DNA from: a virus
DNA length: 64,000 nt
Virus record (IMG/VR): IMGVR_UViG_3300040806_001057
Location: 1-64,000 of that record
Strand: one strand, 5' to 3'
The first letter of the stretch is position 1. Each line of letters begins with the position of its first letter. The position numbers were made by a program, and so were the translations under genes. Of this stretch, positions 56,639-64,000 are shown piece after piece. Below the pieces are notes generated by a model, which was not told the DNA's origin, ran no database searches, and was given only the letters and a program-made list of their open reading frames with translations.

Positions 56639-59301
56639 TGAAACTAAACGAGTTCATCGTTGAAAATGTTTTAAAACAATTTAGGACAGCAGCAGGTCCA
56701 GGACTTTCAATGAATAATCCTGGTAATCCAGATGGCAGTCATGTTGTAGAAATCAAACGAGCTTTAAGGAAGCATACTCTTGTAACAGGAAAAACACAAA
56801 ATGGCAGTTTTCAAACTGCTGGGCCTGCATGGTCAGGTGATGAGTCAGGAACCTGGGATCAAACATTAGACGATGCTATTAAAACTTGGAAAAATAGTAT
56901 CAACATACAAGTTAATAATCCAAACGAACTAAACACTGCTTTAGGAGAACTACGAGAAAAAGATATTCGCTATCTTATTAGTACTAGTCTTTTTCCAGCT
57001 GGAAGCGGATCTATGGCAGGATTGCTACAAATAGGCAATGATGGCACAACTCCTGGAAATCAAAATACTGCTGCTACCTGGGAAGGACAAGAAGTTGATA
57101 TAAATCATGTTATTGATACCCCAGTTGAACAAGTGACTGATACAGCACAAATGATTGCTGCTATTGGCTTTAGTGGCTGGTATTTTATTCTACAAGAACT
57201 ACTCAACAAACGTGAAGAAAACACACAAGGAATACAACAAAGTCAAAACGCAAGACTAGCTGAACTCAATAGAATGATGGTAACCATCTATGAAAGACAG
57301 AATCAGGTTGGATCTATTTGGCTAGAAGAAGTATGGGAAAGAGGAGTTGTCCTTAAAATAAGTGACGGACTGACTGCTACTCTTGCAAATGGCGAGGAAA
57401 TGGAGTTTTTGCCTCCAAACTGGCGCAATGGGTCAATGCGTGAAGAAGCACAACAACTTTACGAATATTTTAGACAACTTGCAACAGGATTAATAGCCAA
57501 GTTTAAACAACAAGACTCCGAAGCTGATGCAGCAAGAAATGCTCCAGATGTAGTTGATACACCTACATTAGATGCAACTACTACAACAGCATGGGTTACT
57601 GCAATGAATCAGGCATTTGAAAATAGTATTAGTGCAGGTATTATACCAGGGGGTAGAGGATTCGGATATGATCGTGAAAAGATCAGCGATCTAATGAATC
57701 AACTAAACACAGCAGGAGATTGGGACCAAGTTGAGGAAGCATACGATGCACAGTTTGAAGATCTATCAACACAGCTAGTTGATGAACTTAGCGAAGCTGA
57801 TTATCAATCCCTAGTTATAAGACGACTTACTGCATTAAGAAGAATAAATCCAAAACTGTTGTATGCATCTATTGTTTGGGGACAAGACACTGATAGCATG
57901 GATGTTAGTATCGATGAGGACACCTATACTGTTGTTAAACAGTTAGATAGTAATGGATTTCCTGTGGTCAACAAAGGCAGACGTGAAGTTAACGATGTAT
58001 TAGTTATTGATGATGCATTGAAGGCAGCGATTGAACTATCTGGTGGAACTGTTCCTGATCTAAACATTGAAGCTAATGAAGAACACCGTGCAATGGGCGG
58101 CGCTATTATTGTAACAGTAATAAACGATCGTGTTCCAGAAATGACAGCGTTTTATACAATGCAAGATCCGTTCAGTGAATCACAGTTTAAATCACTAGGT
58201 CCGAGACGTTTGCTAGGTATAAGTGAAGGAGCTGCGGTGCTTGTAGCAAATGGTTCAAGTGAAGAATCTGTTGCACAATGGATACACGGACAAGTTATGG
58301 ACGATAGACTTTGGCTTATTGGAGATGAATCTCAAGATATCGAAGGTGCTGCTAATGTTCATTTTGATAGTAGGTATAGAGACGAAAGTGAACAATCAGA
58401 CGGATTCGGAAGCGATGATGATGATGTCGAAAATACAGAACTCGAAACTGATCTTATAAACAGATTATTCAGTCCTGATGCACGAAATGCTGCATTGGCA
58501 GAACTTGGACAAATATCTCCAGACACAGAACTACAAAGAGTATATGACAGAGTTTATCGCGGATATCAAAGTACACACGGCAACTGGCTAGACGAAGATA
58601 TTACACAAGTAAGCGAATTAGAAAACTATGTAGAAGGTGATCAAAACAATATTCCAGATGGCTTTAAATCTATCATGGGTAAAATAGGCATTCCATATGC
58701 TGCACCAACATTGATGGCCCAAATATTTAAAGAAAGTATGGAACCTGGATGGTTTGGTTGGGGAACTGATGAAAATCTATTAGGTGCGTTGATTGCACAA
58801 ATAAGAAATAGAGAAGATTACTTACAAGTAAATGAAAGATACAAAGCAAAATACGGTAGCGACTTAATCGACGATGTCGATGCAGAGGATAGTAGTTGGA
58901 AACTCAACAATGATGGTGAATTTGTTGAAGCACTTAAACTTGCTATTGGAGAAGATGTTGATATTACACGAGAAGGTATAAGCACGCCTGCTATGAGAGC
59001 ATTTGCTACAATGCGTAACGAACCTACAGAAAATAATATTGCAGCCTTTAGAGCAAAGATTAGTAAATCTAACTTTGATAGTGTTGGCGCAGTAATGTAT
59101 ATACTAGACGAAATCAATAATATTGTATTAGCAACTCCAGGTGCATCGACGGAACAACAAGAAGAGTTTTTACAAATCATTGCAGATTTTGAAGAAACAT
59201 TTGAAGGTGAAAGAGCTGAGCGTACAGGATATAGTGCGCCAAAGTTTGAAGATATAATTGCTGACTGGAAACTAAACAACAGCGATCAATGGTTTCAATA
59301 A
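56638..59301 (+). CDS. Large protein with annexin-like repeats and capsid-targeting-like N-terminus
   Basis: 887 residues. The start MKLNEFIVENV is very close to the T4 internal-protein peptide (MKTYQEFIxEA). Residues about 36-90 resemble a degenerate peptidoglycan-binding domain (TWDQTLDDAIKTWKNS). Residues about 704-745 (FGWGTDENLLGALIAQIR, then ERYKAKYGSDL) match the annexin repeat pattern GxGTDExxLxxxLxxR...YxxxYGxDL; weaker copies lie near 338-390 (GFGYDREKISDLMNQL) and 607-655. No catalytic motif is seen. It might be injected with DNA or act at a membrane. The largest member of the cassette. Confidence 0.75.
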   Translation: MKLNEFIVENVLKQFRTAAGPGLSMNNPGNPDGSHVVEIKRALRKHTLVTGKTQNGSFQTAGPAWSGDESGTWDQTLDDAIKTWKNSINIQVNNPNELNTALGELREKDIRYLISTSLFPAGSGSMAGLLQIGNDGTTPGNQNTAATWEGQEVDINHVIDTPVEQVTDTAQMIAAIGFSGWYFILQELLNKREENTQGIQQSQNARLAELNRMMVTIYERQNQVGSIWLEEVWERGVVLKISDGLTATLANGEEMEFLPPNWRNGSMREEAQQLYEYFRQLATGLIAKFKQQDSEADAARNAPDVVDTPTLDATTTTAWVTAMNQAFENSISAGIIPGGRGFGYDREKISDLMNQLNTAGDWDQVEEAYDAQFEDLSTQLVDELSEADYQSLVIRRLTALRRINPKLLYASIVWGQDTDSMDVSIDEDTYTVVKQLDSNGFPVVNKGRREVNDVLVIDDALKAAIELSGGTVPDLNIEANEEHRAMGGAIIVTVINDRVPEMTAFYTMQDPFSESQFKSLGPRRLLGISEGAAVLVANGSSEESVAQWIHGQVMDDRLWLIGDESQDIEGAANVHFDSRYRDESEQSDGFGSDDDDVENTELETDLINRLFSPDARNAALAELGQISPDTELQRVYDRVYRGYQSTHGNWLDEDITQVSELENYVEGDQNNIPDGFKSIMGKIGIPYAAPTLMAQIFKESMEPGWFGWGTDENLLGALIAQIRNREDYLQVNERYKAKYGSDLIDDVDAEDSSWKLNNDGEFVEALKLAIGEDVDITREGISTPAMRAFATMRNEPTENNIAAFRAKISKSNFDSVGAVMYILDEINNIVLATPGASTEQQEEFLQIIADFEETFEGERAERTGYSAPKFEDIIADWKLNNSDQWFQ

Positions 59302-59978
59302 TAGTGGACGAGTACGATTTAGACGAGCACGAACTTTATCTAAAATATCCACAACATCACAAATGGTGGAATAAACTTTATCTAGCAGAAACTATGGGCT
59401 ATAGTTGTGGTCCAGGGGGTGTAAGAATACCCAGCACAGGCGAATATGTAATACGTCCTATATACAATCTTATAGGCATGGGTGTGTGTACAACTATAAA
59501 AGTATTAAAACAAGGTGATTGTACCAGCACACCTCCGGGTTACTTTTGGTGCGAATACTTAGAAGGCAATCATTACAGTGCTACATACGAAAATATCAAC
59601 GGTACATGGAAACCTTTACACTGCTGGCAAGGATGGAACCGGAAATCAAATGTTGTAAAGTTTAATAAATGGATACGCAGTGATTATACACCAACCATTC
59701 CCAAAGCTATTGCTAATATAAATAATGTAAAGTATATCAACATTGAATACAAAGGCGACAATCCTATTGAGTTGCATTTTCGTCCTAGTGGCAATCCAGA
59801 TGGTACATCGATTAGTAAGTGGAATGAATATATTCCTATATGGCATGATACTACACAGTTTGAAAAAGACAAACTAGTTGACCAAGGATACACTTGGATA
59901 GATAATCCGTATGATAACTGGATGGAAGACATGGAGCCGTATTTGAACGAAAGGCGGCTCGGGTACTATGTACGGTAG
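59289..59978 (+). CDS. Hypothetical protein
   Basis: 229 residues, rich in Tyr, Trp and Pro, unrecognised. YVIRPIYNLIGMG near residue 54 is mildly reminiscent of an ATP-grasp nucleotide-binding segment (RP-N-x-x-G-x-G), but no other motif supports this. It overlaps the 887-residue gene by 13 bases and the next gene by 11. Confidence 0.6.
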   Translation: MVSIIVDEYDLDEHELYLKYPQHHKWWNKLYLAETMGYSCGPGGVRIPSTGEYVIRPIYNLIGMGVCTTIKVLKQGDCTSTPPGYFWCEYLEGNHYSATYENINGTWKPLHCWQGWNRKSNVVKFNKWIRSDYTPTIPKAIANINNVKYINIEYKGDNPIELHFRPSGNPDGTSISKWNEYIPIWHDTTQFEKDKLVDQGYTWIDNPYDNWMEDMEPYLNERRLGYYVR

Positions 59979-60405
59979 AATTGATTTATCCAAAGTAAAA
60001 TACAAACTAGATCCTGACATTTTTTTGCACAAACCTAGTTGGAAAGAAGCAGCACACGTATACAATCTCTATTGTAAATACAAAAACTTTGATAGTGTGT
60101 TTCCATTGTATAGTGATGATATTTTACAGAATGATTTTCATTGTTTGTATATAGACAATAAACTTGTAGCATGGGAACAAACAAGAACATATACAAATGA
60201 CAAAGTTGCATTTAGTGATCAGTTTGCATGGGATTACAGCAATCCAGAAGATAGAGTTGGTTGGAGATTTAGCTACCACGTTCCAGCTTATTACAAGTCA
60301 CAAGGTTATAAGTATCTATACTTAGGAGATCACCACGACTATAAAAGTCGTATTCAAGGATACGAAATATTAGGTCCAATAAAAACACTTGACAACAAAA
60401 CATAA
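59968..60405 (+). CDS. Hypothetical protein, possibly GNAT-like
   Basis: 145 residues. The pattern LVAWEQTRTY (strand), AFSDQFAWDYSN and a helix start at VPAYYKSQGYKYLYLGD is similar to an acetyltransferase (GNAT) core, but the acetyl-CoA pyrophosphate loop (Q/RxxGxG/A) is not clear. It lies after the hypothetical gene at 59289 with which it overlaps. The promoter at 60389 begins within its last codons. Confidence 0.55.
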   Translation: MYGRIDLSKVKYKLDPDIFLHKPSWKEAAHVYNLYCKYKNFDSVFPLYSDDILQNDFHCLYIDNKLVAWEQTRTYTNDKVAFSDQFAWDYSNPEDRVGWRFSYHVPAYYKSQGYKYLYLGDHHDYKSRIQGYEILGPIKTLDNKT

Positions 60406-60417
60406 CTACTGTATATT
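60389..60417 (+). promoter_or_regulatory. Sigma-70-like early promoter (dsbA-like, gene 43)
   Basis: TTGACA at 60389-60394 and TATATT at 60412-60417 with a 17-base spacer. It precedes the DsbA-like gene (60442) and the polymerase gene. Confidence 0.75.
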
Positions 60418-60441
60418 AAACTTAATAAAAAGGAGTATTGC

Positions 60442-60705
60442 ATGAGCGATAGAGTATATGGACAAGAAGAAAAAGCCAAGCTAGAACGTCTAGTTAAAGA
60501 AGGCGTAACAGTACTACAAGAAATCGAAGATTTGCAAGGCGGATTAAAAGAAACTGTAAAAGCAGTAGCAGAAGAACTAAATGTTAAACCAAGTCTTATT
60601 AACAAAGCCATCAAAGTTGCACAAAAACGTGACTGGAGTCGAGTTGCAGACGAATATGAAGATCTTGAAACTATTGTTGCTACAGTAGGATACGATACGG
60701 AGTGA
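60442..60705 (+). CDS. DsbA-like double-stranded DNA-binding protein (tentative)
   Basis: 87 residues, nearly all helix (KLERLVKEGVTVLQEIEDL, VKAVAEELNVKPSLINKAI). Size, charge and location near the polymerase match T4 DsbA-type dsDNA-binding proteins, which help late transcription, and a GapR-like helix pattern is visible. The match is by pattern only. AAAGGAG at 60429-60435 gives a strong ribosome-binding site. Confidence 0.55.
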   Translation: MSDRVYGQEEKAKLERLVKEGVTVLQEIEDLQGGLKETVKAVAEELNVKPSLINKAIKVAQKRDWSRVADEYEDLETIVATVGYDTE

Positions 60706-60745
60706 ATGAAAAGAAATATAGTATAGTGAATAATAAGGAGAACTC

Positions 60746-63427
60746 ATGCCATATGTAGATGCATTCTTTGACAGAGATTCGGATATTATTCGAGTAGTCG
60801 AACGCAAGGACGGAAAAAGACATTTCCACGAATATCAATCAAAATACACATTTTATTATGAAGATCCACGTGGTAAGTACAAAAGTATCTACGGCGACCA
60901 ACTAAGTCGGATTGTATGCAAAAACACCAAAGACTTTAGAAAAGAACTTGCTATCAACCGTGGCAAAAACTTGTTTGAAAGTGACATTAATCCAATCTTT
61001 CAGTGTTTGAGTGAACACTATCTCAATCAAGATGCCCCAAAGTTGAATGTAGCGTTTTGGGATATTGAGACTGACTTTGATCCAGAGCGAGGATTTGCTC
61101 CAGTTGAAGATCCGTTTATGCCTATTACTGCTATTACTGTACACTTGCAATGGCTTGACTTGCTAATAACTGTTGCTATGCCTCCCAAAGGCATGCCACT
61201 TGAAGAAGCAACAGCAATGTGCAAAAAACGCTGGGGTGATAGTTGTATACTATTTCCTAATAACGAAAAAGGCGAGGGCGAAATGCTGAGTATGTTCCTG
61301 GATCTTATTGAAGATGCAGACATTCACAGTGGATGGAACAGTGAAGGGTATGATGTTCCGTATACTATCAACAGAATTAAACGTGTACTAAGCAGTGATG
61401 ATACACGTAGATTCTGCTTATGGGGACAAAAGCCCAAGCGTAGAGAATATGAAAAGTTTGGTAAGACAAGTGAGACATATGATACTATCGGAAGAGTACA
61501 TATGGACTATCTCAACTTGTATCGCAAGTATACATACGAAGAACGTCATACATATCGACTGGATGCCATCGGCGAACTGGAAGTAGGAGAGAACAAAACT
61601 GTATATGAAGGTACACTTGATCAGCTGTACAACAATGACTTTGAAACTTTTATTGAATACAACAGACAAGACGTTGCACTGTTAGACAAACTAGACAAGA
61701 AACTAAAATTTATTGATCTTGCAAATGTACTAGCACACGAAAATACTGTGTTACTACAAACCACAATGGGTGCTGTTGCACTTACTGAGCAGGCTATTGT
61801 TAACGAGTCGCATAGACGTGGTATGCAAGTGCCTAATAGAAAACAACACGAAGGAAACACAGCAGCAGCAGGCGCATATGTTGCATTTCCTAAAAAAGGT
61901 GTGCATGAATGGGTTGGATCAATGGACTTAAACAGCCTGTATCCAAGTGTTATTCGTGCATTAAATATGGGCCCCGAAACTGTAGTTGGTCAAATACGAT
62001 TGGATATTAGCGACGAGCGTATTCACAATGATACAACGCTCAAAAAGAAGAGCTTTGCAGGCAGCTGGGAAGGACGTTTTGCAACTGAAGAATATGAAGC
62101 AGTTATGGAACAAAAACGTGATGTAATGCTTACATTAGATTTAGAAAACGGGCAAGAAGAAGTGCTGAGTGCAGCAGAAGTTTGGAAGTTGATTTATGAT
62201 AGTCATCAGCCATGGATGCTTAGTTCAAACGGTACAATCTTTACAAACGAGTTTGAAGGTGTTATTCCAGGACTACTAAAACGTTGGTACAGCGAACGTA
62301 AAGATCTACAAAAGAATCTTAAAAAAGCAAAAGATGCTAAGAACGAAGTAGAGATTGAATACTGGGATAAACGTCAGTTGGTTAAGAAGATTAACTTGAA
62401 CAGTTTGTATGGTGCTATTCTCAATCCAGGTTGTAGATTCTTTGACAAGCGTATTGGACAGAGTACAACGCTAACAGGTAGAACTATTGTTAAACATATG
62501 AGTGCAGAGGTTAATAAGATTATTACTGGTGAGTATGATCATGTTGGTAAAGCTGTTATCTATGGCGATACTGACTCTGTGTATTTTAGTGCATATCCTG
62601 TACTAAAAGATGACATTGCAGCGGGAAAGATTCCGTGGACCAAAGATAATGTAATAAAACTTTATGACCAAGTGTGCGAGCAGGCAAACGAAACATTTCC
62701 AGAAATGATGCTAAAAGCATTTCATTGTCCAAAGAGTCGTAGCGATGTTATTGCAGCAGGTAGAGAGATTGTTGCCGAAACTGGGCTGTTTATCACTAAG
62801 AAACGCTATGCAGCACTAGTGTACGACATTGAAGGATTTAGAACAGATGAAGATGGAAAACTAGGCAAAGTAAAAGCAATGGGCTTGGATCTAAAGCGTA
62901 GTGATACGCCGGTGTTTATGCAGGATTTCTTAAAAGATTTGCTTGATATGGTACTACAGAAAAAACCTGAAAAAGAACTACTTGAAGCTATTAGTCAGTT
63001 TAGACGTGAGTTCAAAGATCGTCCGGGATTTGAAAAAGGTTCGCCTAAACGTGCAAACAAGATTGGACATTATCAGCGTCTTGAAGAAAAGCAAGGCAAA
63101 GCAAACATGCCCGGACATGTAAGAGCAAGTATCAACTGGAATACACTCAAGCGTATGAACGGCGACAAATATTCGCAAGAGATTGTAGATGGTATGAAAG
63201 TTATTGTTTGTAAACTAAAACAAAATCCACTAGGATATACAAGTGTTGCATATCCAACAGATGAACTACGTATTCCGGATTGGTTCAAAGAACTGCCATT
63301 CGATGGCGATGCTATGGAAGAAGTTATTATTGACAACAAACTAGACAACTTGATTGGTGTGTTGGATTATGACTTAGAAAGTACAAAACAAAAAACTACA
63401 TTTAACAACTTATTTGATTGGGACTAA
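60746..63427 (+). CDS. 43: DNA polymerase, family B (gp43)
   Basis: 893 residues, close to T4 gp43 (898). Exonuclease motifs WDIETDF near residue 105, HSGWNSEGYDVPY near 193 and YNRQDV near 306 are intact, as are polymerase motifs MDLNSLYPS near 394, KINLNSLYGA near 550 and YGDTDSVYF near 610. Both proofreading and synthesis should work. No intein or intron is visible. TAAGGAG at 60732-60738 precedes the start; TATAGT at 60722-60727 is a possible further -10 element without a good -35. Confidence 0.97.
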   Translation: MPYVDAFFDRDSDIIRVVERKDGKRHFHEYQSKYTFYYEDPRGKYKSIYGDQLSRIVCKNTKDFRKELAINRGKNLFESDINPIFQCLSEHYLNQDAPKLNVAFWDIETDFDPERGFAPVEDPFMPITAITVHLQWLDLLITVAMPPKGMPLEEATAMCKKRWGDSCILFPNNEKGEGEMLSMFLDLIEDADIHSGWNSEGYDVPYTINRIKRVLSSDDTRRFCLWGQKPKRREYEKFGKTSETYDTIGRVHMDYLNLYRKYTYEERHTYRLDAIGELEVGENKTVYEGTLDQLYNNDFETFIEYNRQDVALLDKLDKKLKFIDLANVLAHENTVLLQTTMGAVALTEQAIVNESHRRGMQVPNRKQHEGNTAAAGAYVAFPKKGVHEWVGSMDLNSLYPSVIRALNMGPETVVGQIRLDISDERIHNDTTLKKKSFAGSWEGRFATEEYEAVMEQKRDVMLTLDLENGQEEVLSAAEVWKLIYDSHQPWMLSSNGTIFTNEFEGVIPGLLKRWYSERKDLQKNLKKAKDAKNEVEIEYWDKRQLVKKINLNSLYGAILNPGCRFFDKRIGQSTTLTGRTIVKHMSAEVNKIITGEYDHVGKAVIYGDTDSVYFSAYPVLKDDIAAGKIPWTKDNVIKLYDQVCEQANETFPEMMLKAFHCPKSRSDVIAAGREIVAETGLFITKKRYAALVYDIEGFRTDEDGKLGKVKAMGLDLKRSDTPVFMQDFLKDLLDMVLQKKPEKELLEAISQFRREFKDRPGFEKGSPKRANKIGHYQRLEEKQGKANMPGHVRASINWNTLKRMNGDKYSQEIVDGMKVIVCKLKQNPLGYTSVAYPTDELRIPDWFKELPFDGDAMEEVIIDNKLDNLIGVLDYDLESTKQKTTFNNLFDWD

Positions 63428-63428
63428 T

Positions 63429-63848
63429 ATGAAAGTAGGTATTACATTTAGTGCATTTGATCTACTTCATGCAGGACATATTGGTATGTTGCGTGAAGCA
63501 AGAGCAAACTGTGATTATCTCATTGTAGGGTTGCAAACTGATCCTACTATCGATAGACCAGATACCAAAAACAAACCAGTACAAACATTGGTAGAGCGTT
63601 ATGCACAACTTAATGCACTCAAGTTTATTGACGAGATTGTGCCATACGAAACTGAGCAGGACTTGATGGACATACTGGAACTGTTTCAGATCGATGTAAG
63701 ATTCTTAGGTGAAGAATACAAAGAAGACGAGTTTAGTGGCAAAGATATATGTCGCAAGCGAGGTATTCAACTGCATTTTAACAAGCGTGATCACAGATTC
63801 AGCACAAGTGATTTACGCAAACGAGTTGCTGAAAGAGAGAATAGATAA
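63429..63848 (+). CDS. Cytidylyltransferase-like nucleotidyltransferase
   Basis: 139 residues. FDLLHAGHIGML near residue 9 carries the HxGH nucleotide-binding motif and FSTSDLRKRV near residue 125 the (I/F)STSxLR motif of glycerol-3-phosphate cytidylyltransferases (TagD-like). It activates a small phosphorylated compound with CTP for glycan or lipid synthesis. ATG 63429 is chosen because it starts the first beta strand directly (KVGITFSAF); a further-upstream start lies inside gene 43. It begins one base after the polymerase stop. Confidence 0.88.
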   Translation: MKVGITFSAFDLLHAGHIGMLREARANCDYLIVGLQTDPTIDRPDTKNKPVQTLVERYAQLNALKFIDEIVPYETEQDLMDILELFQIDVRFLGEEYKEDEFSGKDICRKRGIQLHFNKRDHRFSTSDLRKRVAERENR

Positions 63849-64000
63849 TGTGGACACTACTTATTGTTAGTACAGTTATTGGACTAGAAGAACCTAAAAT
63901 AACATATTGGAATAACTATAAAACTCAAAAAGAGTGCTTATTAGAACGAGCAGTACTTACTTCAACCTTTACACAAGGCGAAAGAGCATTGTGTAGTAAA
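63848..64000 (+). CDS. Small secreted or membrane protein, truncated by window end
   Basis: The first 51 residues are visible: a short hydrophobic start (MWTLLIVSTVIGL) that could be a signal or anchor, then a soluble part with Cys residues (KECLLER, RALCSK). The start overlaps the previous stop by one base (TAATG). It runs off the right edge. Confidence 0.55.
   Translation, partial: MWTLLIVSTVIGLEEPKITYWNNYKTQKECLLERAVLTSTFTQGERALCSK

Noticed and set aside
60722-60727. TATAGT as a separate promoter for DNA polymerase
   Set aside because: No -35 box at a suitable distance and no MotA-type box seen; the 60389 promoter is sufficient.

Overview
The window is a contiguous piece of a T4-like myovirus genome. 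It carries family B DNA polymerase (gp43 type), the clamp-loader AAA+ subunit (gp44 type), ATP-dependent DNA ligase, a DexA-type exonuclease, thymidylate synthase, dihydrofolate reductase, PhoH, UV-damage endonuclease, long tail-fibre and baseplate-like proteins, a lysis cassette, and late promoters of the T4 form (N-ATAAATA). The AT-rich composition, the set of accessory metabolic genes (HesB/IscA, 7Fe ferredoxin, QueD, MazG, ClpA, peptide deformylase, radical SAM enzymes) and the absence of photosynthesis genes point to a marine T4-like phage. The host is more likely a heterotroph, for example an alphaproteobacterium such as SAR11, than a cyanobacterium. The host assignment is inference. I recognised no tRNA, rRNA, CRISPR array or insertion sequence. 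Genes are densely packed and nearly all on the + strand; the exceptions are a zinc-ribbon gene (15877-16164) and phoH (41001-41738).

Layout. 1-7338: an accessory island with three radical SAM (twitch/SPASM-like) proteins, three SGNH/GDSL-like proteins and a protein with weak resemblance to adenylate-forming enzymes, all overlapping end to start. 7321-15232: ligase, small genes, a SWIM zinc-finger protein, QueD, a glycosyltransferase, UvsE and small membrane proteins. Much of this part lies behind sigma-70-like TTGACA-17-TATxxT promoters. 15217-16594: a fourth SGNH-like protein, the minus-strand zinc-ribbon gene and HesB. 16606-30921: a late tail-fibre/baseplate block of six proteins, at least three of which share one N-terminal module. 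30931-36083: a DnaE-like fragment, a B12-binding radical SAM protein, GroES-like, MazG-like, nitroreductase and another radical SAM protein. 36117-41004: DexA, MazG-like, a remnant of a duplicated gene, gp44, ferredoxin, DHFR and ThyA. 41001-43341: phoH and probable structural genes. 43341-45768: lysis cassette (GH19 endolysin, overlapping i-spanin and o-spanin, two holin-like membrane proteins). 45812-49353: a proteostasis set (DnaJ, peptide deformylase, ClpA). 49340-59301: virion-type genes, including six or seven proteins that begin with a short M-[KR]-[ILF]-x-E-[FLIV] peptide resembling the T4 capsid-targeting sequence. 59289-64000: hypothetical genes, a DsbA-like protein, DNA polymerase and a cytidylyltransferase-like protein.

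How it works together. Early sigma-70-like promoters precede nucleotide and DNA metabolism genes. ATAAATA late promoters precede structural and assembly genes. Several genes are translationally coupled by start/stop overlaps, including five TTGA overlaps in which a TTG start shares bases with a TGA stop. The most interesting candidates for new biology are the capsid-targeting-like protein cassette (including an annexin-like and a possible ADP-ribosyltransferase-like member), the radical SAM/SGNH island, and the structured leaders of queD and phoH.
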